From JAVKSL01 sp039583695 (GTDB taxonomy: Bacteria; Actinomycetota; Acidimicrobiia; Acidimicrobiales; JAJPHD01): 24,478 nucleotides of DNA. Made by a program: the position numbers and the translations under genes. The notes under the pieces were generated by a model. The model saw nothing but the letters and a program-made list of their open reading frames with translations, searched no databases and was not told the origin of the DNA. This document shows positions 1-8,072 of the stretch, in pieces (position 1 is the stretch's first letter; every line of letters begins with the position of its first letter). The stretch spans positions 1 to 24,478 of the forward strand of contig JAVKSL010000044.1 of NCBI GenBank assembly GCA_039583695.1, in the 5' to 3' direction.

Positions 1-109
1 CCTGCCCGCCTCGCCCCGCCGGGCCGCCACCGCCCTGCCCGCCTCGCCCCGCCGGGCCGCCACCGCCCTGCCCGCCTCGCCCCGCCGGGCCGCCACCGCC
101 CTGCCCGCC
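1..109. repeat. 33-bp tandem repeat, three copies plus a partial one
   Basis: Three identical 33-bp units occupy 1-33, 34-66 and 67-99, followed by the first 10 bases of a fourth copy. The array may continue beyond the window. There is no spacer between units, and 33 is a multiple of three, so the repeat reads as an 11-residue Gly-rich unit in the minus-strand frame that starts at 457. Confidence 0.9.
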
Positions 110-457
110 ACCCGATCCCGCCGGGCGCACCCCGCTGCCTGGGTAGCTCTCGATCACCCGGAACGGGCGCACGTCGCTCAGCGGAGCCGGCTCACCTGCA
201 TCTCCCAGCCTCTGTCCCGTGGCAGCCCGACCAAGGGCCGCCAATCCCGGATTGCCGCTCGAGGACCGTTGCGGCCCGTCACCCTCAGGAATCCCCCCTG
301 GAAGGCGGTCCCTGGCGCCGACGGCTCGGGCCGCCGCTGCACTGCGCACAGCAGAGTCAGTAGCGTCCTTGCCGCGGCGCCATCGGGGGGGCGGCTTGGC
401 CTTGTCGGGCGGTCCTGCCCTCCGGGCCTCTGCATACGGATCAGAAGGTTCGGTCAC
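1..457 (-). CDS. Unrecognised Gly-rich repeat protein, C-terminus off the window edge
   Basis: An open frame runs from a GTG at 457-455 to the window edge, about 152 codons without a stop. The GTG overlaps the ftsK stop as GTGA, a common sign of translational coupling. The N-terminal ~100 residues are rich in Ala, Arg, Pro and Gly (start VTEPSDPYAEARRAG) and include a short non-repetitive stretch, VRPFRVIESYPG, near residue 100. After that come 11-residue repeats of the type GGGPAGRGGQG, encoded by the 33-bp tandem repeat at the edge. I recognise no domain, signal peptide or membrane segment in the visible part, which looks disordered. GC-rich DNA can hold chance open frames, so the coupling to ftsK and the in-frame repeat are the main support. 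The function is unknown, and the missing C-terminal part may carry the defining domain. Confidence 0.5.
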   Translation of the reverse strand, partial: MTEPSDPYAEARRAGPPDKAKPPPRWRRGKDATDSAVRSAAAARAVGARDRLPGGIPEGDGPQRSSSGNPGLAALGRAATGQRLGDAGEPAPLSDVRPFRVIESYPGSGVRPAGSGGGQGGGGPAGRGGQGGGGPAGRGGQGGGGPAGRGGQ

Positions 458-2916
458 TGCTCGTCCAACTCCTCGGCGGTCATCAGCACTGCACGCGCCT
501 TGGACCCCTCCGACGGTCCTACCACCCCCCGGCGCTCGAGCAGGTCCATGAGACGCCCAGCTCGTGCAAAGCCTACCCTAAGCTTTCGCTGAAGCATCGA
601 CGTGGAACCCAATCCCGATCTGACCACCAGATCCATCGCTTGGGCCAAGAGCTCGTCGTCATCGCCGGCAGCACCTCCCCCTCCCCCACTCGGGGCGTCC
701 TCGCCCTCGACTCCCGCGACATAGCGGGGCTCGCTCAACCGGCGCCAGTGGGCCACAACGGCCCGCACCTCGGCCTCGCTCACCCAGGGGCCCTGGATGC
801 GCCGGGGCGTCGAGGACGACGACGTCAGCAACAACATGTCCCCCTTGCCCACCAGGCGCTCCGCTCCTGGCTGATCGAGGATCACCCGGCTGTCGGCGAG
901 CGACGACACCGAGAAAGCCAGCCTGGACGGGATGTTCGCCTTGATGACCCCGGTGATGACGTCGACCGACGGGCGCTGGGTCGCGATCACCAGGTGGATA
1001 CCCACTGCCCGGGCCATCTGCGCGATACGGCAGATCGACTCCTCCACGTCCCGAGCCGCCACCATCATCAGGTCGTTCAGCTCGTCGACCACCACACAGA
1101 TGAACGGCAACGCCTCGGGCGGGGGCTGATCCCGACCCCTGGCCGGTCCCGCAACATCCGCCACCACCTGGTTGTAACCGGTGATGTCCCGCACTCCGAT
1201 CTCGGCCAGCAGGTCGTAGCGCCGCTCCATCTCGTGCACCGCCCAGGACAGGGCATTGGCCGCCCGCTTGGGGTTCACCACCACTTGGGTAAGCAGGTGC
1301 GGCAGCCCGTTGTAGGCGCCCAGCTCCACCCGCTTGGGGTCCACCAGGATCAGGCGCACCTGCTCGGGAGTGGCCCTCATCAGGATCGACGTGAGCAGGC
1401 TGTTGATGCAACTGGACTTCCCCGCCCCGGTGGCCCCCGCTATCAGGATGTGGGGCATGTCGGCCAGGTTCGACAGGACCGCCCGCCCGGCGATGTCGCA
1501 TCCCATCGCCACCTCCAGTGGGTGCTTCGCCCGCCTGGCCTCCTCCGAGCCCAAGATGTCGGCCAGCGCCACCAGCTGGCGGTTGCGGTTCGGCACCTCC
1601 ACCCCGATCGCCGAGCGCCCCGGGATCGGTGCCAGGATTCGCACGTCGGGCGAGGCCATGGCGTAGGCGATGTCCTTGGACAGGCTGGTCACCCGGGCCA
1701 CCTTGACCCCGGCGCCGAGCTCCAGCTCAAAGCGGGTCACGGTCGGCCCGACGGTCATGCCCACCAGCCGGGTCTCGACCCCGTGGGCGGCCAACGCCCG
1801 CTCCAGCACCCCCCCGTCGGCCGCCAGCGCCTTGCGATCCACCGTCAGCGCCCGCCCAGGCCGCAACAAGCTCATCGGCGGCAGCTTCCAAGCTCCCTGC
1901 AGCTTTGGAGAAATTGAGCTCTGCACAGGCTCGGCCTCCGTGCCCTCTTGATCACCGGGAGCCCGCTCACCTACCTCCCCGACAGCTTCGGCCCCCTCCT
2001 CCTCCAGGGTAGGGACGTCCTCCACGGGAGCGGGGGCAACACTCACCAAAGGCGCCAACCTCTTCGCCTTACGGCGCCGCTCGACCAGCCCAGCGAGCGC
2101 CCCACCCAGCCCGGCGAGCGCCCCACCCAGCCCGGCAAGCGCCCCGCCAAGCCACCTCGCCCCGGCCAGCACAGCCCGGCCGAGCGCTCGAATCCCCAGC
2201 CAAGCCAGGGTCGCGGTCCGCCGAAAGCTAAGCCCGCCGAGCAGGGCCAAGCCAGCGGCCATCACCACCACCCCCACCAGAGCCGCGCCGGGAACCCCGA
2301 TCATGGCCCTGGCCGGCTCGGCCAGGCCGGCTCCTACCAAGCCTCCCACACCTCGCAAGACACCCAGCGGCCTGGTGAGCTTGGGGTGCCCACCGGCCAG
2401 GGCGAGCAGGCCGGCCAGGGCGACGCAGGCCAGGGCCAAGCCAATGCACAGGCTCGCCGGGCTCGCCGGGCTCGCCGGGCTCGGGGCATCTGGCTCCTCG
2501 GATACCGGCCGAAATCCCCGGTGCGCCTTCACAGCCAGCACTGTGCCAAGGACCACCAGCCCAGCCGGAACGAGCACCCGGGCCCATCCCACCAGGTCCC
2601 CAAGCGCGCGGTTGGCGACGCTTCCTACCGGGCCGAGAGCGGGGGAGCCGAAGGGAGCTGAGTAGACAGCCAGACCCGCCATCAGGCCGAGAAGTATCGC
2701 CAACGCTCCCCAAATCTCGTGGCTCAGGTTGCCCAGCGCGTGCAGCAGGGCATGGCCGAGGCGTAAAGCTCGGCTCGGCTGGGGCATGGGGGCACGGGGA
2801 GGGCGGCGGCGCGGAGCACTCACCGGGCGCCTTGCGGGGGGGCGCCGCGGGGAAGTGGGCACGGGTCGGTGGGACGCCGGTCTCGATCTCGCCTTGGATT
2901 GGTTCACAACAAGCAC
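454..2916 (-). CDS. ftsK: DNA translocase FtsK/SpoIIIE family
   Basis: Septum-anchored hexameric ATPase that pumps chromosomal DNA during division and delivers termini for dimer resolution. 820 aa from this start. Residues 1-43 are Arg/Pro-rich. Four hydrophobic segments lie near 66-86, 112-130, 155-175 and 207-229, followed by an acidic linker. The motor domain has Walker A GATGAGKS at 494-501 and a Walker B ending VVVDELNDLMM near 608-618, where DELADLMM is usual. The winged-helix gamma domain spans about 752-815. The start is uncertain: GTG 2916 has no good ribosome binding site, and GTG 2907 or ATG 2787 are alternatives. A TAGCTT hexamer at 2918-2923 ends 1 nt before GTG 2916 and 10 nt before GTG 2907. 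The gene follows rnj by about 34 bp and overlaps the next gene by 4 bp. Confidence 0.96.
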   Translation of the reverse strand: MLVVNQSKARSRPASHRPVPTSPRRPPARRPVSAPRRRPPRAPMPQPSRALRLGHALLHALGNLSHEIWGALAILLGLMAGLAVYSAPFGSPALGPVGSVANRALGDLVGWARVLVPAGLVVLGTVLAVKAHRGFRPVSEEPDAPSPASPASPASLCIGLALACVALAGLLALAGGHPKLTRPLGVLRGVGGLVGAGLAEPARAMIGVPGAALVGVVVMAAGLALLGGLSFRRTATLAWLGIRALGRAVLAGARWLGGALAGLGGALAGLGGALAGLVERRRKAKRLAPLVSVAPAPVEDVPTLEEEGAEAVGEVGERAPGDQEGTEAEPVQSSISPKLQGAWKLPPMSLLRPGRALTVDRKALAADGGVLERALAAHGVETRLVGMTVGPTVTRFELELGAGVKVARVTSLSKDIAYAMASPDVRILAPIPGRSAIGVEVPNRNRQLVALADILGSEEARRAKHPLEVAMGCDIAGRAVLSNLADMPHILIAGATGAGKSSCINSLLTSILMRATPEQVRLILVDPKRVELGAYNGLPHLLTQVVVNPKRAANALSWAVHEMERRYDLLAEIGVRDITGYNQVVADVAGPARGRDQPPPEALPFICVVVDELNDLMMVAARDVEESICRIAQMARAVGIHLVIATQRPSVDVITGVIKANIPSRLAFSVSSLADSRVILDQPGAERLVGKGDMLLLTSSSSTPRRIQGPWVSEAEVRAVVAHWRRLSEPRYVAGVEGEDAPSGGGGGAAGDDDELLAQAMDLVVRSGLGSTSMLQRKLRVGFARAGRLMDLLERRGVVGPSEGSKARAVLMTAEELDEQ
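2086..2148. repeat. Three 21-bp in-frame repeats inside ftsK
   Basis: Units at 2086-2106, 2107-2127 and 2128-2148 differ by a few bases. They encode the heptad GGALAGL three times, at about residues 257-277, just before the charged segment VERRRKAKR and after the last membrane segment. A shorter 9-bp repeat (Ser-Pro-Ala, about residues 146-154) lies between the second and third hydrophobic segments. Confidence 0.85.
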
Positions 2917-2924
2917 AAAGCTAA

Positions 2925-2938
2925 CACTGTCAACAGTG
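2925..2938. promoter_or_regulatory. 14-bp dyad between rnj and ftsK
   Basis: CACTGT-CA-ACAGTG is a perfect 6-bp inverted repeat with a 2-bp centre, in the 34-bp gap between the rnj stop and the ftsK start. On the minus strand it contains TTGACA, the consensus -35 hexamer, but I see no convincing -10 at 16-18 bp. As RNA it would form only a 5-bp hairpin followed by a broken T-rich stretch, so a terminator role is weak. It could be an operator for ftsK. Confidence 0.3.
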
Positions 2939-2950
2939 GTTATGCCTTCT

Positions 2951-4612
2951 TTACGCCTCCAGAACCAAGGGGACGATCATCGGGCGGCGGTGAGTCTTGT
3001 CGCTGACGAAGCGGCCCATAGCCCGACGGATGTTGCGCCTCATCGTCTCGACGTCGGTGGCGCCCTTTCCCGCCGCCTCGCTCACCGCAGCCAGCACGAC
3101 GGCCCGGGCCTCCCCACCCAGGGCCTCGGCCTCGGGGGCATGAACCCATCCCCTGGTGATGATCTCGGGCCCGGTCACCACCTCACCAGTGCGGGCGTCG
3201 ATGCCGACGACCACCACGACCATACCTTCCTCGGCGAGCACCTGGCGATCGCGCAGCACCCCGTGGCCCACGTCCCCCACGGTTCCGTCCACGAAGAGGT
3301 ACCCTGCCGGGACCTCACCCGCGAACGCGATTCCCTCGTCTCCGACGGTCACGACGTCGCCGTCCTCGCACAGCAGGACGTTCTCCTCGGCGACACCCAT
3401 GAGCACAGCCAGGCGGGTGTGGTTGAACAGGTGGCGGAACTCGCCGTGGACCGGGATGAAACAATCGGGCCGGGCGACCGCGAGCATGGTCTTGAGCTCC
3501 TCGGCCTTGGCGTGCCCGCTGGCGTGAACCTCGGCGACCCCGGTGTGCACCACCTCGGCGCCGCGGCGATACAGCCCGTCGATGACCCGGCTCACCGCCG
3601 CCTCGTTGCCCGGGACAGCGTGGGAGCTCATGATGACCACGTCGGACGGGCCCACAGTGAGCCAGCGGCTCTCGGCGGCAGCCATGAGGGCGAGCGCGGA
3701 CATCGGCTCGCCCTGGGAGCCGGTCGAGATCACGCAGATGCGCTCGGGCGCGAGGCGGCCGATGTGCTCGATGTCCACCATGGCGGACTCAGGGATGCCG
3801 AGCAGGCCGAGCTTTCGGGCGAGAGCGACATTCTTGGCCATCGAGCGCCCGAGGGTGGCGACCTGGCGGCCCGAGGCGATGGCTGCATCGGCAATCTGTT
3901 GGACCCGGTGGATGTGGGAGGCGAAGCAGGTGGCGATGATCCGGCGGTGGCGGTGAGTCACGAACAGCTGGCGCAGGACCACCCCGACCTCCGACTCGCT
4001 CGGGGTCGCGCCTGGCTCCTCGGCGTTGGTGGAGTCGGACAGCAGCAGGCGGATCCCCGGGCCGCTGGCGAGGGCGCCGATGCGGGCCAGGTCGGTGAGG
4101 CGGCCGTCGACCGGGGTGAGGTCCAGCTTGAAGTCCCCCGTGTGCAGGATTACACCCTGGGGAGTGTGAAAGGCCGTGGCGAAGCCGTTGGGGACCGAGT
4201 GGGTGACCGGGATGAACTCCACGTCGAAGGGCCCGATGCGCCGGCGCTCCCCGTCTTGCACCTCGACCATGGTGACCCGGCTGAGCAGCCCAGCCTCCTC
4301 GACCCGGTTACGGGCCAGACCTAGGGTGAGCCCAGAGCCGTAGACGGTGAGCTCGAGATCCCGCAGAAGGAACGACAACCCACCGGTGTGGTCCTCGTGC
4401 CCGTGGGTGAGGATCACGCCCTCGATGCGATCGGCGTTGTCCCGCAGGTAGGTGAAGTCAGGCAGGACCAGGTCGATGCCTGGCATCTGCTCATCGGGGA
4501 ACATGAGCCCGCAGTCGAGCACCAGTATGCGCCCATCGACCTCGACGCAGGCGCAGTTGCGGCCGATCTCGCCGAGCCCACCGAGAAAGACGATGCGTAC
4601 GGGCTCAAGCAC
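2951..4612 (-). CDS. rnj: Ribonuclease J (metallo-beta-lactamase/beta-CASP)
   Basis: Zinc-dependent endo- and 5'-3' exoribonuclease in mRNA decay and RNA maturation, cytoplasmic. From GTG 4612 the product is 553 aa, the usual size. It begins close to the conserved IVFLGGLGEIGRN strand and carries the metal-binding HGHEDH at residues 70-75, then SDSTNAEEPG, TGSQGEPMSALA, HASGHAKAEEL and PVHGEFRHL of the beta-CASP and lactamase domains, then the C-terminal dimerisation domain. The frame is open upstream to TTG 4720 (589 aa), but that extension is basic and rich in rare-looking codons such as AGG, TCA and AGA, so I prefer 4612. A TAGCTT hexamer at 4729-4734 could instead launch a transcript starting near TTG 4720. 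The gene lies 144 bp after dapA, an order also known from mycobacteria. Confidence 0.95.
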   Translation of the reverse strand: MLEPVRIVFLGGLGEIGRNCACVEVDGRILVLDCGLMFPDEQMPGIDLVLPDFTYLRDNADRIEGVILTHGHEDHTGGLSFLLRDLELTVYGSGLTLGLARNRVEEAGLLSRVTMVEVQDGERRRIGPFDVEFIPVTHSVPNGFATAFHTPQGVILHTGDFKLDLTPVDGRLTDLARIGALASGPGIRLLLSDSTNAEEPGATPSESEVGVVLRQLFVTHRHRRIIATCFASHIHRVQQIADAAIASGRQVATLGRSMAKNVALARKLGLLGIPESAMVDIEHIGRLAPERICVISTGSQGEPMSALALMAAAESRWLTVGPSDVVIMSSHAVPGNEAAVSRVIDGLYRRGAEVVHTGVAEVHASGHAKAEELKTMLAVARPDCFIPVHGEFRHLFNHTRLAVLMGVAEENVLLCEDGDVVTVGDEGIAFAGEVPAGYLFVDGTVGDVGHGVLRDRQVLAEEGMVVVVVGIDARTGEVVTGPEIITRGWVHAPEAEALGGEARAVVLAAVSEAAGKGATDVETMRRNIRRAMGRFVSDKTHRRPMIVPLVLEA

Positions 4613-4728
4613 GGGCGTTGGTGGGAGTCGGGGGCGGTCTACGGGGCCGGGGGCAGGGTGGCGCCGGGCACGAGGCCGGGGGCATCGCATTTTGGGCGAT
4701 CTTGACCTCATACGTGCCAAGGTTGCCC

Positions 4729-4734
4729 AAGCTA
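4729..4734 (-). promoter_or_regulatory. Possible -10 hexamer for rnj
   Basis: TAGCTT on the minus strand, 8 nt before TTG 4720 and about 116 nt before GTG 4612, inside the dapA-rnj gap. No clear -35 is seen. If used, it gives either a leaderless mRNA for a longer RNase J or a roughly 110-nt leader for the shorter one. Confidence 0.3.
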
Positions 4735-4756
4735 CGTTCGAGCGGGACGGTTTGGG

Positions 4757-5680
4757 TCACGGTCTTGCGGTCTCGAGGCCGGCCAGCACCGACCGGGCCC
4801 GGTCCTCGAGCCCGTCCGGCTCGGGACCCATCGGGGGCCGGCATGAGCCACCCGGCAGGCCGAGGACCCGGAGCATGGCCTTGGTGGGAACCGGGTTGGG
4901 TGCCTCGTCGCCGGTCTCGAACGCGTAGGAGTCGATCAGGCGCGCGTTCATGGCCCGGGCCGCGCCGACATCCCCCTTGGCGAAGCTGGCCAGCATATCA
5001 CCCGTCTGGACCCCTGCCCAGTGGGTGGCCACGCCGATCACCCCGCACGCCCCGACAGCCAGGAGGGGCAGGGTCATCGCGTCGTCGCCGCTGTAGAGCT
5101 CGAAGCCGTCCGGGGCGGCTGCCAGAAGGGCTGCGGAAGCTGCGGGGTTGCCGGCGGCATCTTTCACGGCGACGATATTGGCAGAGCTATGGGCCAGGCC
5201 CAGGAGGGTGGGCGTGTCCACCTTGCGCCCGGTGCGCACGGGGATGTCGTAGATGATCACCGGCAGGTCGGTGGAGGCCGCGATGGCGGCGAAGTGCGCG
5301 GCCATGCCGGCCTGGGAAGGGCGTGAGTAGTAGGGGGCGACGACCAGGGCTGCGGCGGCGCCAGCGGCTCGGGCAAGCCGGGTGAGGTGGATCGAGTGAG
5401 CCGTGTCGGCGGTCCCCGAGCCGGCCAGCATCGGTATGGTGACCGCCTCGGCAACGGCACGCCACAGATCGGATTTCTCGCTGTCGGAAAGGACCGGGGC
5501 CTCCCCTGTGGTCCCGGCCACCACCAGGCCATCGCTGCCGTGATCAGCCAGCCACCGGGCCAGGGTCGCAGCCCCGTCCAGGTCCAGGGTCCCGTCGGGA
5601 GCGAAGGGTGTGGCCATCGCGGTGAGGACGGCGCCAAATCGGCCGGGCACAGAGCTGGGCAGGGGTCCGTGACGTGGCAT
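4757..5680 (-). CDS. dapA: 4-hydroxy-tetrahydrodipicolinate synthase
   Basis: Condenses pyruvate with aspartate semialdehyde, the first committed step to diaminopimelate and lysine. 307 aa from ATG 5680, a (beta/alpha)8-barrel aldolase of normal size. The pyruvate-binding GTTGE is at residues 56-60. Tyr144 and Arg149 lie in YDIPVRTG, and the Schiff-base lysine is K173 in AVKDAAGN. The start at 5680 rather than an upstream TTG at 5710 is supported by a TAACGT hexamer ending 8 nt before the ATG, as expected of a leaderless promoter. The gene is divergent from pabBC and is followed by rnj. Confidence 0.95.
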   Translation of the reverse strand: MPRHGPLPSSVPGRFGAVLTAMATPFAPDGTLDLDGAATLARWLADHGSDGLVVAGTTGEAPVLSDSEKSDLWRAVAEAVTIPMLAGSGTADTAHSIHLTRLARAAGAAAALVVAPYYSRPSQAGMAAHFAAIAASTDLPVIIYDIPVRTGRKVDTPTLLGLAHSSANIVAVKDAAGNPAASAALLAAAPDGFELYSGDDAMTLPLLAVGACGVIGVATHWAGVQTGDMLASFAKGDVGAARAMNARLIDSYAFETGDEAPNPVPTKAMLRVLGLPGGSCRPPMGPEPDGLEDRARSVLAGLETARP

Positions 5681-5688
5681 CGCCCGCC

Positions 5689-5694
5689 ACGTTA
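5689..5694 (-). promoter_or_regulatory. Predicted -10 of a leaderless dapA promoter
   Basis: TAACGT (TANNNT type) on the minus strand, separated by 8 nt from ATG 5680. There is no recognisable -35 at 17-18 bp. It belongs to the leaderless set seen at several genes in this window. Confidence 0.45.
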
Positions 5695-5778
5695 CCGGCC
5701 CTACGGACAAGGCGGCGGCGTGCCGGATGCCTGCCTGAAGCCCGCCGGGATCGGCGCCTTCAGCAGCACCAGGTTAAA

Positions 5779-5835
5779 ACTGGAAGCGATTGCGCTTAGC
5801 GCGCTTTTCGGTGCATAACTGCAACCGCTTCCAGT
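5779..5835. repeat. Conserved 49-bp near-palindrome, copy 1, in the dapA-pabBC region
   Basis: The conserved core is 5783-5831. Terminal arms at 5779-5793 and 5821-5835 are 15 bp long with a single mismatch (ACTGGAAGCGATTGC against its counterpart). Inner inverted sequences TTAG/ATAA and GCGC/GTGC extend the stem around a short T-rich centre. The same 49-bp core occurs on the opposite strand at 21200-21248 with 44 of 49 positions identical. It lies 27 bp upstream of the predicted pabBC -10 and about 90 bp from the dapA promoter. It may be an operator for a dimeric regulator, a structured RNA or a small palindromic repeat family. The sequence alone does not decide. Confidence 0.85.
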
Positions 5836-5857
5836 CGGAGGCGGGTCAGGGCCCTCA

Positions 5858-5863
5858 TACGGT
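5858..5863 (+). promoter_or_regulatory. Predicted -10 of a leaderless pabBC promoter
   Basis: TACGGT followed by ggcgcc and then ATG 5870, a 6-nt spacer that puts transcription start at the start codon. The arfB gene has almost the same arrangement (TACGCT, ggcgcc, ATG). Confidence 0.5.
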
Positions 5864-5869
5864 GGCGCC

Positions 5870-8032
5870 ATGCCCGAGAGCGTACGAGCGCTGAGCCCCG
5901 GGGAAGCCTGCCGTCTCCCTCCCACGGTCAGGGCAATCCGGGTACCCCTTGACTCATTGCTCACCCCGACCGACGTCCTGAGGGCCGCCGCCCGCGACGG
6001 CGAAGCGTTTGCCCTAACGGGCAAGTGGACCGGTGGCGGTGCACTCGTCGGCTCTGATCCGTTGGTGGTGATCGAAGGCTCGGACGACCCATTTGGAGTC
6101 CTCGACCATCAACCCAGCCTCACCGAGGCTGAGCCCGACACAGTGGGTGGAGGGTGGATCGGCTACCTCGGGTACAGGCTCGGATCTACAATAGAGCGGG
6201 TCCCGCTGGGGCTGCGCAGACCCGACCCGCCCCCTGGCTTGATGCTCGGCTTCTACGATCATCTCCTGCGCTACGAGGCGGCAACGAGTCGGTGGTGGTT
6301 CGAAGCCCTGTGGTCAGATGAGCAGGCGACGCGGCTGGACGCTCGCTTGCAGCGATGGAGGCGTCGCCTCATGGAGCCCCCGCCCGAGCGAGGCGAGTAC
6401 CACTGCGGGTTGTTCGCCCCGGCCGCCCGGCCGGAGGCCCATCTTCTCGCCGTCGCCCGGGCCATCGAGCACATCCGTTCGGGGGACGTGTACCAGGTCA
6501 ACGTCTGCCTGAGCCTTTGCGCTGAGCTCAAAGGAGATTCCCTCGAGGCGTGGTGCACCGGAGTCGAGCACCTGGCTCCTGCCTATGGCGCCTACCTCGG
6601 ATATGCCGGTCTCTCTGTCGCCAGCTTCTCCCCCGAGCTGTTCCTGCGCAGGCGGGGTTCGGAGGTCCTCACGTCCCCGATCAAGGGGACTGCCGCCGCC
6701 GGGCCCGTTGGGGCGCAACGCCTGGCCAGCTCGGTCAAGGACCGGGCTGAGAACGTGATGATCGTCGACCTGATGCGAAACGACCTGGGGAGAGTGTGTG
6801 GCTTCGGCAGCGTGCAGGTAAGTGATATGTGCCGGGTCGAGAGCCATCCGGGCGTGTGGCACCTCGTGTCCGACATTGTCGGCGAGCTGCGGCCAGGGGT
6901 CAGTGACGGGGACGTCCTGCGCGCCACCTTCCCGCCTGGATCGGTCACTGGGGCGCCAAAGGTCCGGGCTATGGAGCTCATCGCCGCGCTGGAGGCAGAG
7001 TGCCGCGAGGTGTACACGGGATGCTTGGGCATCGCCAGCCCGGCCTCGGGACTCGAGTTGAGCGTCGCCATTCGCACGTTGGAGATCTCCGGCGGGACTG
7101 CCCGTCTGGGAGTCGGGGGAGGCATCGTGGCCGACTCGGACCCGAAGGCGGAGATGGAGGAGTGCTTCACCAAGGCCGCTCCCCTGCTTGCCGGCATCGG
7201 AGCCCGGCTGGAGCCTGCGCCGCTCGTCAAGCGTTCCGAGCGATCAACCCCGGGACGGTCGGTGCTGGGGAGGGTTGCCGAACCAGGCTCTTCCCGCAGG
7301 CCGGACCCTGCGCTCGGCGTGATTGAGACCGTCCTCGTCCTCGCAGGACGTCCGGTGGCCCTGGAGACCCACCTGGCGCGGCTGGCCACGAGCGTGACCG
7401 CGCTGTACGGAGCACGCCTGCCGGCGACCCTCGGAGCAGTGGTGGTCGACCGGGCTGCTGGTAAAGAGGGAGCGCAGCGGCTGCGCATACTGGCTACCCC
7501 CAGACGCGGCTCCGGGCTGGAGCTGGAGCTCTGCTTCGAACCAGCCCACCAAGTGCTGGAACAGCGGCCAGGCCCACCGATCGGTTTGATTGCAGTCGAG
7601 CTGGCAGGGGGTCTGGGGGAGCATAAGTGGCAGGACAGGAGGATCCTTGCCGACCTGCGCAGCGAGAGGTCCGGCGATCAGCTCCTCCTGGTGGAGCCCG
7701 ACGGCACAGTCCTGGAGGCCGAACGGGCAAATGTGCTCGCCATCTACGGCAACCTTCTCCGTACCCCGCCGGCCGACGGCAGGATCTTGGCCGGCACGAC
7801 CCGCGACGCCGTGCTGCGGGTCGCGAGTCGCTCCGGGATGGAGGTCTCCTGCAAGCACCTCGACCTCGAAGGCCTGGCGTCGGCTGACGAGGTGTTCCTG
7901 ACTTCCTCAATATCAGGAGTCCTGCCGGTAAGAGCGCTCGACGGACGCCACTGGGAGGCCCCAGGGCTACGCACGAATCAGCTCGCAGACCGCTTGTGGG
8001 CATTTGCTCGGGCTTCCCGCCACCCGCGGTAA
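5870..8032 (+). CDS. pabBC: Fused aminodeoxychorismate synthase component I / aminodeoxychorismate lyase
   Basis: Makes p-aminobenzoate for folate: the N-terminal half aminates chorismate and the C-terminal half eliminates pyruvate. 720 aa. Residues ~20-445 are a chorismate-binding domain with SPIKGT (K272 of PIKGT marks PabB rather than TrpE, which has PIAGT), AENVMIVDLMRNDLGRV, TFPPGSVTGAPK and GGGIVADSDP. A linker (~446-475) leads to a class IV PLP aminotransferase-fold domain (~480-715) whose PLP lysine is K586 in EHKWQDR. Unusually, PIKGT is followed by AAAG where RPRG is typical. No PabA glutaminase gene is visible nearby. The gene is monocistronic, divergent from dapA and convergent with the carbonic anhydrase gene. 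Confidence 0.93.
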   Translation: MPESVRALSPGEACRLPPTVRAIRVPLDSLLTPTDVLRAAARDGEAFALTGKWTGGGALVGSDPLVVIEGSDDPFGVLDHQPSLTEAEPDTVGGGWIGYLGYRLGSTIERVPLGLRRPDPPPGLMLGFYDHLLRYEAATSRWWFEALWSDEQATRLDARLQRWRRRLMEPPPERGEYHCGLFAPAARPEAHLLAVARAIEHIRSGDVYQVNVCLSLCAELKGDSLEAWCTGVEHLAPAYGAYLGYAGLSVASFSPELFLRRRGSEVLTSPIKGTAAAGPVGAQRLASSVKDRAENVMIVDLMRNDLGRVCGFGSVQVSDMCRVESHPGVWHLVSDIVGELRPGVSDGDVLRATFPPGSVTGAPKVRAMELIAALEAECREVYTGCLGIASPASGLELSVAIRTLEISGGTARLGVGGGIVADSDPKAEMEECFTKAAPLLAGIGARLEPAPLVKRSERSTPGRSVLGRVAEPGSSRRPDPALGVIETVLVLAGRPVALETHLARLATSVTALYGARLPATLGAVVVDRAAGKEGAQRLRILATPRRGSGLELELCFEPAHQVLEQRPGPPIGLIAVELAGGLGEHKWQDRRILADLRSERSGDQLLLVEPDGTVLEAERANVLAIYGNLLRTPPADGRILAGTTRDAVLRVASRSGMEVSCKHLDLEGLASADEVFLTSSISGVLPVRALDGRHWEAPGLRTNQLADRLWAFARASRHPR

Positions 8033-8072
8033 GGGCCTTGAAATACCTGCCCAGAAACCCTCGTGCCGAGCT

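Noticed and set aside
1..109. CRISPR array
   Set aside because: The 33-bp units are directly adjacent with no spacers and read as an 11-residue repeat.
178..435. Minus-strand ATG frame after ftsK
   Set aside because: It is out of phase with the frame coupled to the ftsK stop, is Arg/Pro-rich with no domain, and ends before the 33-bp repeat, which is in frame only in the alternative.
2925..2938. LexA box at ftsK
   Set aside because: The dyad lacks the CGAAC/GTTCG half-sites of actinobacterial LexA operators.
640..4324. Long plus-strand open frames opposite ftsK and rnj (640-1917 and 2729-4324)
   Set aside because: They are antisense to well-supported genes, are rich in His, Arg and Gly as mirror frames of GC-rich genes usually are, and show no recognisable domain.
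4605..4844. Small minus-strand frame between dapA and rnj
   Set aside because: It overlaps the dapA end and the rnj start, becomes Pro/Arg-rich and has no ribosome binding site.
5779..5835. Integron attC site
   Set aside because: The palindrome size is suggestive, but there are no GTTRRRY/RYYYAAC ends, no cassette structure and no integrase.
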